This document shows positions 1 through 6,078 of a DNA stretch of 8,687 nt, piece after piece. Source of the DNA: an uncultured Collinsella sp. (GTDB taxonomy: Bacteria > Actinomycetota > Coriobacteriia > Coriobacteriales > Coriobacteriaceae); the NCBI GenBank assembly GCA_900547835.1, contig URIJ01000079.1:1-8687 (forward strand), read 5' to 3'. Numbering within the stretch: the stretch's first letter is position 1; every line of letters starts with the position of its first letter. Made by a program: the position numbers and the translations under genes. Under the pieces are notes generated by a model. The model was not told where the DNA came from. It searched no databases and saw only the letters and a program-made list of their open reading frames with translations.

Positions 1-1
1 C

Positions 2-694
2 AATGCGCTGACTATCCCTGAGGGCCTAACGGTCGATCAAGTCGCCGACCGTGTGGCCCAGGCCTACGACAGCATCTCCAAGGAAGACTTCCTCAACCAG
101 GCCAAGGCCTCCAACTACGTGGACGACTATAGCTTCCTTAAGGGCGCCGCCAACGACTCGCTCGAGGGCTTCTTGTTCCCCAAGACTTATTCGTTGGGTG
201 ATTCGCCGACGGCCGATGACGTGGTTCGCGCTATGCTCGATCAGTTTAAGACCGAGTACAAGTCGCTTGACTTTGCGAGCTGCGAAGCCAAGATCAAGGA
301 ACGCTACGGTGTGGAGATGTCCGACTACGACATCGTCAACTTGGCCTCTATCGTTGAGCGCGAGGGCCTCAACGCCGACCAGCGCGCGCACGTGGCCTCG
401 GTCTTCTACAACCGTCTTGCCGGCAAGCTCGATGGTCTGCGCTATCTCAACAGCGATGCGACCATGATGTATGTCACCGGCGGCGAGGTTACCGCCGACG
501 ACCTGCAGAGCGATAGTCCGTATAACACCTATAAGCATGAGGGTCTGCCACCCACGCCCATCTGCTCTCCGTCGCTCGAGGCACTCAAGGCCACGCTTGA
601 GCCGACCGACTCCGATGACCTGTATTTCTACATTACGCAGGACGAGGAGTACTTCTCGCAAACCTACGAAGAGCATCAACAGTCTTGGAATTAG
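2..694 (+). CDS. mltG: Endolytic peptidoglycan transglycosylase MltG (YceG-like), 5'-truncated by window edge
   Basis: MltG is a membrane-anchored lytic transglycosylase that cuts nascent glycan strands and releases them from the synthesis machinery. The reading frame is open at the left edge, so the N-terminal anchor and start lie outside; about 230 C-terminal residues are visible. Seen: the family's IPEGLTVDQVA segment near the left edge, the LEGFLFPKTY motif, then NLASIVEREG, whose first Glu (codon 356-358) aligns with the catalytic Glu of E. coli MltG. This is followed by VASVFYNRL, then YNTY..EGLPPTPICSPS and the C-terminal YFYITQDEEYFSQTYEEHQ block. The C-terminal end is normal for the family. 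The stop is one base before the next ATG, so the two genes are probably cotranscribed. In many actinobacteria mltG sits just upstream of aro genes, as here. Function is confident from motifs. Confidence 0.95.
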   Translation, partial: NALTIPEGLTVDQVADRVAQAYDSISKEDFLNQAKASNYVDDYSFLKGAANDSLEGFLFPKTYSLGDSPTADDVVRAMLDQFKTEYKSLDFASCEAKIKERYGVEMSDYDIVNLASIVEREGLNADQRAHVASVFYNRLAGKLDGLRYLNSDATMMYVTGGEVTADDLQSDSPYNTYKHEGLPPTPICSPSLEALKATLEPTDSDDLYFYITQDEEYFSQTYEEHQQSWN

Positions 695-695
695 C

Positions 696-1193
696 ATGAG
701 GATTTTTAGCCCCAAACGTTACGTTGCCTCGGTCGATCGCATCGACCTTGATACCCTTTGGGCCGACGGCAAACGCGCCATTCTGCTCGATCGCGATAAC
801 ACCCTGGTGCCGCGCGACACCGAGCAGGTTCCCGCTGCGGTTTCCGCTTGGCTCGATACCGCCCGCGCCAAAGGCTTTAAGCTGTGCATGGTGTCCAATA
901 ACTGGCATCGCGACCAGGTCATGGCATCAGCACGCGAGCTGGGACTCGAGGCCATCAGCCATGCCATGAAGCCGGCGCCGTTTGCCCTCAAGGCGGGTCT
1001 TAAGCGCCTCGGCGCCACGGCCGACGAGGCGGTGCTGGTCGGTGATCAGCTCTACACGGACGTGTGGAGCGGCAACTTCGCCGGCGTCGATACCATCTTG
1101 GTTAAGCCGCAGGCGACGCAGGACCTGTGGTATACGCAGATCTTCCGTATCTTTGAGCGCCGGGCCCTGCGCGACCTTCCCTGCGAGGATTAG
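696..1193 (+). CDS. YqeG-family HAD-IIIA phosphatase
   Basis: A 165-residue small cytosolic HAD-superfamily hydrolase without a large cap domain. Seen: motif I as LLDRDNTLV (nucleophile Asp32 and acid/base Asp34), motif II SNN at 67-69, the motif III Lys in MKP (Lys92), and motif IV as GDQLYTDVWSGN (116-127, with Asp117 and Asp122 as Mg ligands). All four catalytic motifs are intact, so it should be an active phosphatase. The substrate of this family is not known to me and is not shown by the sequence. The ATG at 696 was chosen because it directly follows the mltG stop and gives the usual length; the open frame extends upstream only inside mltG. Translation is probably coupled to mltG, as no clear Shine-Dalgarno is present. 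B. subtilis yqeG also lies near an aro gene, so aro proximity is not unique. Confidence 0.88.
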   Translation: MRIFSPKRYVASVDRIDLDTLWADGKRAILLDRDNTLVPRDTEQVPAAVSAWLDTARAKGFKLCMVSNNWHRDQVMASARELGLEAISHAMKPAPFALKAGLKRLGATADEAVLVGDQLYTDVWSGNFAGVDTILVKPQATQDLWYTQIFRIFERRALRDLPCED

Positions 1194-1201
1194 GTCTCGC
1201 T

Positions 1202-1735
1202 ATGTCCCAGCACACCAAACACGGCTGCGACCATATCTTCTTTATCGGCTTTTTGGGCGCGGGCAAGTCGACGCTTGCGCGCAACGTGGGCACCATGTTC
1301 AAGCGTCGATTCATCGATACCGATCGTTTGGTTGTGCGTCGATGCGGCAAGTCGGTGACCGAGATATTTGAGACCGAGGGCGAGGATCGTTTTCGCGAGC
1401 TCGAGACCTCGGCACTCCGTTCGCTTCAAAGCGAGCGCAGCCTGCTGGTATCGTGCGGGGGCGGCATCGTCGAGACGCCGGTGAACATTGAGCTGATGCA
1501 CGAGATGGGTACATGCGTGTACCTCGAAGGTGACTTTGAGGACTCGTTGCGTCAGATTCGCCGCTCCGATACCCGGCCCGATTTCCGCTCGCCCGAGCAC
1601 GCTGCGCGCCTGTTTGAGCATCGCCGTCCGCTGTATCTCCAGGCCGCCGATATTACCCTTGATATTCGCAACAAGTCCTTCGAGGACGTTTCCTACGTTT
1701 GTGCCGAGATGCTTTTGGAGCGTGGACTGCTATGA
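1202..1735 (+). CDS. aroK: Shikimate kinase
   Basis: ATP-dependent phosphorylation of shikimate to shikimate 3-phosphate, the fifth step of the shikimate pathway, in the cytosol. The 177-residue protein has the P-loop GFLGAGKS (residues 16-23), the shikimate-binding Asp-Thr-Asp at 39-41, Arg65 in the FRELE motif, the GGG glycine triplet at 86-88, the lid arginine in DTRPDF (Arg125) and the RRPLY motif at 141-145. Length and motifs are normal, so the enzyme looks active. The start is ATG 1202, eight bases after the previous stop, with a weak GAGGA at 1185-1189. The stop overlaps the next start as ATGA. A chorismate-pathway kinase fused transcriptionally to an AroB homologue is the classic aroKB arrangement, but the partner here appears catalytically degenerate. 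Confidence 0.95.
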   Translation: MSQHTKHGCDHIFFIGFLGAGKSTLARNVGTMFKRRFIDTDRLVVRRCGKSVTEIFETEGEDRFRELETSALRSLQSERSLLVSCGGGIVETPVNIELMHEMGTCVYLEGDFEDSLRQIRRSDTRPDFRSPEHAARLFEHRRPLYLQAADITLDIRNKSFEDVSYVCAEMLLERGLL

Positions 1736-2841
1736 TTCGCCGTCAACTTATCAATTTCCAAAACCGCAGTGTCGATGTCCGCGTCGGATTGGGCGCGTTC
1801 GAGGAGCTGCCGCGCATGTTTGCCTCGGCTGTGGGCAAGCCCAAGCGCGCGATGGTGGTTTGGAACGACGCCACATCCGAGCGATTTGGCGAGGTTGTCG
1901 AGCATGCACTGGTTGACGCCGGTTTTGCCGTGTCGCTGCTCGTCCTCGAGGTTTCCCCTGCCGGTGCTACGCTTGCCGATGCCGATACCGTCTTTGGCGC
2001 CCTGTCGGCAAACAGCATTACCTGCGACGATCTCGTTGTCGCTGTCGGCGACACGGCGACCTGCTCGGTTGTTTGCTGGTGCGCCAATCAGTGGTGCGGT
2101 CGCACCGAGTGCGCTTTGCTGCCGACGACGTTCGACGCCATGCTCACGGTCGCGACGACCATGAAGCCGCTTGTCGCTTCGTCGGCGCATGCGCTTCCCG
2201 CTATCGCGTTCCGTCCCGAGCCGGGCTTGGTCGTGTGTGACCTCGACCTTGTTCGCGAGGCGGACCCCGAGGACCTCAAGCTCGGCTATGCGGTACTCGT
2301 TGTCACCATGCTTTCGAGCAGCAAGTCCCGCTGGAATCAGTTTACCGAGACCGTTCCCGAGATTCTCGGGGGCGAGGAGGTCGCGCTCGTCAATGCCGTT
2401 CAATGGTCTCAGACTGCCCGCAAGGACGTACTGATGGCCACGAACCCGAGCGCTCGCCATGCGCTCGATTTTGGCAAGACGGGGGAGCGTACCCTGCGCG
2501 CCTGCTTGGGCGATGCCGCTTCGCAGGCCCCTGCCTACCAGCTGTTGTCCGAGGGCATTCGCTTTGAGGCACGCCTTGCACATGATGCCTGCGATTTCGA
2601 TATCGATTACGTCTTTGAGGTCGATGACTGCTTGGAGGACTTTGGTATCGAGGAACTTGCCTTCGATCTGGAGTCTGCCGCATATATCGAGGAGTTCCGC
2701 AAGCAGCAGTTTGCACGCTCGAACCGCAGCATGTTGCCGCTGCCCGCGGCACTCGGCGCCATTCGCCTAACGAACGTTGAGGACGAGGTTCTTAAGCGCC
2801 ATGCTCACGCCTACTTGGCTTCTCGCAAAGAACTTCTCTAA
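1732..2841 (+). CDS. Degenerate 3-dehydroquinate synthase (AroB) family protein
   Basis: A 369-residue intact frame, the usual AroB length, translationally coupled to aroK through an ATGA overlap. AroB converts DAHP to 3-dehydroquinate using NAD and Zn. Family traces: AVGDTATCSVV at 104-114 matches the GGGVVGDLAGF block, LPTT at 130-133 the VPTT block, AFRPEPGLVVCDLDLV (159-174) the AFxQPxxVxxD block, DFGKT at 246-250 the NFGHT block, LLSEG at 271-275 the LHGE block, and MLPLPAALG (334-342) the C-terminal end. Aligned by eye, the three zinc ligands are replaced: Glu of GxAEVxK by Val188, His of NFGHT by Lys249, His of HGE by Glu274. The GGG NAD loop and the Asp of DSSVGGK are also gone (the latter is Thr139), while Lys145 is kept. 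The frame shows no stop or frameshift, so it is maintained as a protein, not simply decaying. Normal dehydroquinate synthase activity is doubtful. It could be a divergent enzyme or a non-catalytic partner. Assigned to the family with good confidence, function unknown. Confidence 0.75.
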   Translation: MIRRQLINFQNRSVDVRVGLGAFEELPRMFASAVGKPKRAMVVWNDATSERFGEVVEHALVDAGFAVSLLVLEVSPAGATLADADTVFGALSANSITCDDLVVAVGDTATCSVVCWCANQWCGRTECALLPTTFDAMLTVATTMKPLVASSAHALPAIAFRPEPGLVVCDLDLVREADPEDLKLGYAVLVVTMLSSSKSRWNQFTETVPEILGGEEVALVNAVQWSQTARKDVLMATNPSARHALDFGKTGERTLRACLGDAASQAPAYQLLSEGIRFEARLAHDACDFDIDYVFEVDDCLEDFGIEELAFDLESAAYIEEFRKQQFARSNRSMLPLPAALGAIRLTNVEDEVLKRHAHAYLASRKELL

Positions 2842-2847
2842 GATTTA

Positions 2848-2876
2848 TTGACATCCATCGTCTTTCGTATCATGTT
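2848..2876 (+). promoter_or_regulatory. Candidate sigma-70-type promoter for the aminopeptidase gene
   Basis: A perfect TTGACA at 2848-2853 lies just after the aroB-like stop. The best -10 choices are TATCAT at 2869-2874 (15-base spacer) or CATGTT at 2871-2876 (17-base spacer); neither is ideal. Transcription would begin around 2880, exactly where the leader stem starts. No U-run terminator is seen between the aroB-like gene and this promoter, so read-through from upstream is possible. Confidence 0.5.
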
Positions 2877-2878
2877 GA

Positions 2879-2941
2879 GGGGCGGGTTTCCAATCGGTTG
2901 CGGATCGCATGCGATTCCGTCGTTCGGTTGAGACCCGTCCC
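2879..2941 (+). promoter_or_regulatory. Structured mRNA leader: long stem enclosing an inner palindrome
   Basis: The outer stem pairs 2879-2890 (GGGGCGGGTTTC) with 2930-2941 (GAGACCCGTCCC), 12 pairs including two G·U in RNA. Inside it, 2904-2915 is a perfect 12-base palindrome (ATCGCATGCGAT), extendable outward by CGG/CCG pairs with one bulge. No T-run follows, so it is not an ordinary intrinsic terminator. It sits between the candidate promoter and the ribosome-binding site at 2961-2967, so it would form the 5' end of the aminopeptidase transcript. It matches no riboswitch class I recognise. Pairing is seen by eye; folding energy was not computed. Confidence 0.5.
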
Positions 2942-2973
2942 GTCTATATAGAGACAACAAGAAAGGAATCTGC

Positions 2974-4104
2974 ATGTCTGAGTTTGCTGCCGGTCCTGCC
3001 GGTCGTATCGAGCGTGTCCGTACCCTGATGGCTGAGCGCGGCTACGACGCTATCGTGGTTCGTGACGAGGCCAATCTTCGTTGGCTTACGGGCGTGAAGG
3101 GCGTCTTCGATTACACCTTCGAGTTCCCGCACGCGGCGTTTATTACGGCTGACCAGTGCCTGTTCCATACCGACTCGCGCTACCTCAACAGCTTTGAGGA
3201 GAACACGCCCGCCGGCAGCCCCTGGGTCTACGACATGGACGAGGGCACCATCCCCGGCTGGGTCGCCGGCAAGATTGCGGCTAACAAGTGCCGTGTCTGT
3301 GCTGTCGAGGACGATATGCAGATTAACTTCTACCAGGGTATTCAGCGTGGCCTGGAGGATCGTTCTGTAGCCTGCATGCTGCCGCTGATGCATGACGACA
3401 TTCGCAAGATGCGCGCCATCAAGGACGCCGAGGAGATCGAGCTCATGCGCCATGCGCAGTCGATCACCGACGCCGCCTTCCAGCATATGCTCGGCTTTAT
3501 TAAGCCCGGTATGACCGAGAAGCAGGTTCGCAACGAGCTCGAGAACTTTATGTTCGCCAACGGCGCCGACAGCCTGGCCTTCGGCTCCATCGTGGCAAGC
3601 GGCCCCAACACCGCCAACCCGCATGCCGTCCCGAGTGATCGCGTGATCGAGAAGGGCGACTTCGTCCTCATGGATTACGGCGCGGGCTACTGCGACTACC
3701 GCTCCGACATGACGCGCACCGTCGTGATGGGCGAGCCCACCCAGGAGCAGCTCGACTTGTACGCGCTCGTACGCCGCACCCACGAGGAGTGCGTCGCCGC
3801 CATCCATCCGGGCGTCGAGGGTAACGACATCTTCAAGCTCTCCAAGAAGATCATCGGCGATGCCGGCTATGGCGATTACTATAACCATGGCTTGGGCCAC
3901 GGCGTTGGTATCGACATTCACGAGCTGCCCAACTTCAACCGCAGCAAGAACACCATCGAGATCGGCTCGGTTGTCACCATGGAGCCCGGCGTCTACCTGC
4001 CCGGCGTGGGCGGCGTGCGCCTTGAGGACTACGGCGTGGTCACCGAGAACGGCTACGAGCCCTTCACCAAGACCCCGCACGACCTGCACGTCATCGACTG
4101 CTAG
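2974..4104 (+). CDS. M24 family Xaa-Pro aminopeptidase/dipeptidase (PepP/YqhT-like)
   Basis: Cytosolic metallopeptidase of 376 residues that removes residues N-terminal to proline. The N-terminal creatinase-like domain spans about 10-145 and the pita-bread catalytic domain about 155-376. Metal ligands are all visible: Asp234 and Asp245 in the MDYGAGY…SDMTRT block, His309 in GLGHGVG, Glu337 in TMEPG and Glu351 in RLEDYG; the proton-shuttle region NPHAVPSD has His217. No signal peptide or membrane segment is seen. The start is ATG 2974, seven bases after a clear GAAAGGA (2961-2967). It has its own promoter and an intrinsic terminator, so it is a one-gene unit. It lies directly upstream of efp, as in B. 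subtilis (yqhT-efp) and actinobacteria (pepQ-efp). This pairing fits proline-peptide turnover beside the factor that resolves polyproline stalls, but the link is inference. Aminopeptidase versus dipeptidase specificity cannot be read from the sequence. Confidence 0.93.
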   Translation: MSEFAAGPAGRIERVRTLMAERGYDAIVVRDEANLRWLTGVKGVFDYTFEFPHAAFITADQCLFHTDSRYLNSFEENTPAGSPWVYDMDEGTIPGWVAGKIAANKCRVCAVEDDMQINFYQGIQRGLEDRSVACMLPLMHDDIRKMRAIKDAEEIELMRHAQSITDAAFQHMLGFIKPGMTEKQVRNELENFMFANGADSLAFGSIVASGPNTANPHAVPSDRVIEKGDFVLMDYGAGYCDYRSDMTRTVVMGEPTQEQLDLYALVRRTHEECVAAIHPGVEGNDIFKLSKKIIGDAGYGDYYNHGLGHGVGIDIHELPNFNRSKNTIEIGSVVTMEPGVYLPGVGGVRLEDYGVVTENGYEPFTKTPHDLHVIDC

Positions 4105-4126
4105 CCCATTTCGATAGATTTTTGGG

Positions 4127-4168
4127 CGGGGCGTCCGGAGCAAGTCGGGCGCCCCGCGTTCTCTTTTT
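4127..4168 (+). terminator. Intrinsic terminator after the aminopeptidase gene
   Basis: A GC-rich stem pairs 4127-4137 (CGGGGCGTCCG) with 4146-4156 (CGGGCGCCCCG), 11 pairs with one G·U, around an 8-base loop. It is followed by CGTTCTC and five T at 4164-4168. Stem strength, loop size and T-run are typical of a rho-independent terminator and separate the aminopeptidase from the efp operon. Confidence 0.85.
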
Positions 4169-4176
4169 ATGCGCTC

Positions 4177-4205
4177 GCCGCAGGCGCGGTCTGCAAGTGT
4201 ATAAT
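4177..4205 (+). promoter_or_regulatory. Candidate promoter of the efp operon
   Basis: A perfect TATAAT -10 hexamer lies at 4200-4205, preceded directly by TG. The hexamer 17 bases upstream (GCCGCA, 4177-4182) is a poor -35, so the -10 element is the main support. The implied leader is about 50 bases and carries a small ACGC-TTGT-GCGT hairpin near 4225-4236 and the ribosome-binding site at 4252-4257. It lies just after the terminator, where a new promoter is expected. Confidence 0.6.
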
Positions 4206-4262
4206 TTCTATCGTATGTAATTTGGACGCTTGTGCGTTCTGCCCATAACAAGAAAGGTCGCT

Positions 4263-4826
4263 ATGCCTACCATTTCTACCGCCGACTTCAAGAACGGCCT
4301 CGGTCTCCGCATCAAGGACAAGGTCTACACCATCGTCGAGTTCCAGCATGTCAAGCCGGGCAAGGGCGGCGCGTTTGTGCGCTACAAGACCCGCGACATC
4401 AAGAGCGGCCGCGTCGTCGAGAACACCTGCAACGCCGGCACCAAGTTCGAGAGCGTCATGCTCACCACCCGTGAGTTCCAGTACCTCTACAACGATGGCA
4501 CCGACTACATCTTCATGGACAACGAGTCCTATGAGCAGGTTCCCGTTCCCGAGGACATGGTGGGCGAGAACTCCAAGTGGCTGCGCGAGAACGACATCTG
4601 CCAGCTGCTCTTTGCCGACGATGAGCTCATGGGCGTGACCCCGCCGATGTTCATCGAGACCACCATCGTCCAGACCGACCCGGGCTTTAAGGGCGACACC
4701 GTCCAGGGTTCCACCAAGCCGGCCACGATCGACACCGGCGCTGTCATCCAGGTCCCCATGTACCTCAACGAGGGCGAGGTCATCAAGGTTGACACCCGCG
4801 ACGGCAAGTTCGTCTCCCGCGTCTAG
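4263..4826 (+). CDS. efp: Translation elongation factor P
   Basis: EF-P binds ribosomes stalled on consecutive prolines, between the P and E sites, and promotes peptide bond formation. The protein has 187 residues and the expected three beta-barrel domains: the KOW-like N domain (about 1-65), the OB domain (about 68-128) and the C-terminal OB domain (about 130-187) with the TVQGSTKPATIDTGA signature and the VKVDTRDGKF-like end. The tip loop VKPGKGGAF has Lys34 where E. coli EF-P carries its beta-lysyl modification. No modification enzyme gene is in this window, so the modification type is unknown. The start is ATG 4263, five bases after AAGAAAGG. The in-frame codon at 4230 would add 11 residues absent from the family. 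It is first gene of the operon running to recN. Confidence 0.97.
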   Translation: MPTISTADFKNGLGLRIKDKVYTIVEFQHVKPGKGGAFVRYKTRDIKSGRVVENTCNAGTKFESVMLTTREFQYLYNDGTDYIFMDNESYEQVPVPEDMVGENSKWLRENDICQLLFADDELMGVTPPMFIETTIVQTDPGFKGDTVQGSTKPATIDTGAVIQVPMYLNEGEVIKVDTRDGKFVSRV

Positions 4827-4840
4827 CAACCAACTCTTCT

Positions 4841-4846
4841 AGGAGG
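4841..4846 (+). promoter_or_regulatory. Consensus Shine-Dalgarno AGGAGG of the Asp23 gene
   Basis: A full AGGAGG ends four bases before ATG 4851, the strongest ribosome-binding site in the window. It fixes the start and suggests this gene is translated independently of efp and at a high rate. Confidence 0.85.
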
Positions 4847-4850
4847 ACTC

Positions 4851-5213
4851 ATGCCCCAGGAAATCAAGATTGACGGCATCGGCATTTCGCCCGATGTTTT
4901 GACCGCCATCGTCTCGCGCGCCGTGTCGGATGTCGAGGGCATCGCCTCCGTTGGCGTCAAGGACCTTGCCACCAACCTTGTCTCCATGATGCTCTCGTCC
5001 AAGGCCCCGGCTTCCGAGCCGGCGGTCGAGGCCGAGGTCGTCGGCGACAAGCTCGCGCTCACCGTGCGCGTCGTGGTGTTCTTTGGCTATCCGTTCAAGA
5101 AACTCGCCGAGGCCGTTCGCGCCGCCGTGGTCGCTGCCATCGATGCTCAGGTGGGCGTCGAGGTCGAGCGCGTTGACGTTTGCATTGACGGCCTCGTTTT
5201 CCCCAAGGAGTAA
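4851..5213 (+). CDS. Asp23/Gls24 family envelope stress response protein (YqhY-like)
   Basis: A 120-residue DUF322-type protein. Seen: the N-terminal IDGIGISPDVLTAIVSRAVSDVEGI segment typical of the family (split here as residues 8-19 and 20-31), a beta-rich middle (VEAEVVGDKLALTVRVVVFFGYPF), an amphipathic helix (KKLAEAVRAAVVAAI) and a final beta strand EVERVDVCIDGLVF. Members are small cytosolic or membrane-associated proteins linked to alkaline or envelope stress and, for B. subtilis YqhY, to acetyl-CoA carboxylase control; the biochemical role is not settled. No transmembrane helix is present, and no AmaP-like membrane partner is adjacent. The position between efp and nusB matches the yqhY-nusB arrangement of Firmicutes. 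Family assignment is good; function here is inferred only from the family. Confidence 0.87.
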   Translation: MPQEIKIDGIGISPDVLTAIVSRAVSDVEGIASVGVKDLATNLVSMMLSSKAPASEPAVEAEVVGDKLALTVRVVVFFGYPFKKLAEAVRAAVVAAIDAQVGVEVERVDVCIDGLVFPKE

Positions 5214-5216
5214 CCT

Positions 5217-5801
5217 TTGAGCCTTAAGGTTTATCGCGGGCGCACGCTTGCCCGCAGTCAGGCGCTGCAGCTGCTGTTCCAGGCCGAGGCCACGGACAGC
5301 CCGCTCGAGCGCGTCCTCGAGGGCGATTTCCTGATCTCGAAGGGCCCCCTCGACCCCTATGCGCTGGAGCTGTGCCGCGGTGCCTACGAGCATATCGATC
5401 GCATCGACTGCGCTCTGCGCTCCGTTGCCAAGAACTGGGATCTTATGCGCATGCCCGGCGCCGACCGCAACTTGCTGCGTATCGCCGTCTATGAGATGCG
5501 CTTCCTCACCGACGAGGAGGTCTCGGACGCCATCGTAATCAACGAGGCCGTCGAGCTCGCCAAGGCCTATGGCACCGACCAGTCCGCGTCGTTCGTCAAC
5601 GGCGTGCTGGGCAAGATCGCTCGCAGCGAGGAGCTGCCGGGCGAGGACTTGTACCAAGAGCTGCTCGCCGAGGATCGCGCTCGCGAGGAGGTCCAGACTG
5701 CCGAGGCTGCCGCTAAAGTTGCGGTTGCCCAGGCTGAGGCTGGTGTGCTGGCCGAGGGCGCGGACGCCGCCGAGACTGATGTCGACTCCGTCGAGGAGTA
5801 G
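5217..5801 (+). CDS. nusB: Transcription antitermination factor NusB with acidic C-terminal tail
   Basis: NusB binds boxA RNA with S10 (NusE) to form antitermination complexes on rRNA operons. The 194-residue protein starts at TTG 5217, supported by AAGGAG at 5205-5210 with six-base spacing; no ATG or GTG start fits better. The all-helical domain covers about 8-145, with LARSQALQLLFQ (11-22), the DRNLLRIAVYEM block (83-94) and the VINEAVELAKAYG…SASFVNGVLGKI block (107-134). The canonical protein ends near residue 145. The remaining 50 residues are Ala/Glu-rich, acidic and probably helical then disordered, ending in VDSVEE. The gap from the upstream stop is three bases and the downstream gap two, so it is embedded in an operon. 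Confidence 0.94.
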   Translation: MSLKVYRGRTLARSQALQLLFQAEATDSPLERVLEGDFLISKGPLDPYALELCRGAYEHIDRIDCALRSVAKNWDLMRMPGADRNLLRIAVYEMRFLTDEEVSDAIVINEAVELAKAYGTDQSASFVNGVLGKIARSEELPGEDLYQELLAEDRAREEVQTAEAAAKVAVAQAEAGVLAEGADAAETDVDSVEE

Positions 5802-5803
5802 CC

Positions 5804-6043
5804 ATGCCAGAGGGTTCCGTCCGCAACTTCGACGAGATCTCGGACCGCTTGGACCAGATCATCGCTACCGTTCGTGCCAAGGATACCTCCTTGGAGCGTT
5901 CGCTCGATTTGTTTGACGAGGCGATTGAGCTGGGCTCCCGCGCGGTCGATATGGTCGACAAGTTTGAGCTGACGCCGCGTGAGACCGACAAGCTCGAGCA
6001 GGAATATGATGAGGATGCGGCAAACGAATCCCAGGATAGCTAG
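5804..6043 (+). CDS. xseB: Exodeoxyribonuclease VII small subunit
   Basis: XseB is the small helical subunit that, in several copies, binds the large catalytic subunit XseA to form exonuclease VII, which degrades single-stranded DNA. The 79-residue protein has the family pattern: NFDEISDRLDQIIATVRAK, then the highly typical SLERSLDLFDEAIELG stretch (residues 29-44), followed by a heptad-like helix and an acidic tail rich in Asp, Glu and Gln. The start ATG is preceded by GAGGAG within the end of nusB. XseA is normally adjacent but is not in this window, so it must be encoded elsewhere if the enzyme is functional. Short proteins of this family are easy to over-call, but the core motif and synteny (nusB–xseB–tlyA) agree. 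Confidence 0.88.
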   Translation: MPEGSVRNFDEISDRLDQIIATVRAKDTSLERSLDLFDEAIELGSRAVDMVDKFELTPRETDKLEQEYDEDAANESQDS

Positions 6044-6078
6044 GCCGCATCTCCGGATACGAATGGTTGATGGCATTC

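Noticed and set aside
26..715. Minus-strand 229-codon frame opposite mltG
   Set aside because: It is fully antisense to a clearly recognisable MltG and has no recognisable motif or ribosome-binding site of its own.
2879..2941. Leader hairpin as a rho-independent terminator of the aroK-aroB-like operon
   Set aside because: The bases after the stem are GTCTATATAGAGA with no T-run, unlike the clear terminator at 4127-4168.
2944..4251. Long minus-strand open frame of 435 codons opposite the aminopeptidase gene
   Set aside because: It is an antisense shadow. The plus-strand protein has all M24 metal ligands, a good ribosome-binding site and a terminator; the minus-strand translation matches no family and is an effect of GC-rich codon bias.
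4167..5657. Two minus-strand frames of 220 and 272 codons opposite efp, the Asp23 gene and nusB
   Set aside because: They mirror the codons of three confident genes and their Val/Leu/Asp/Gly-rich translations are typical of antisense frames in GC-rich DNA.
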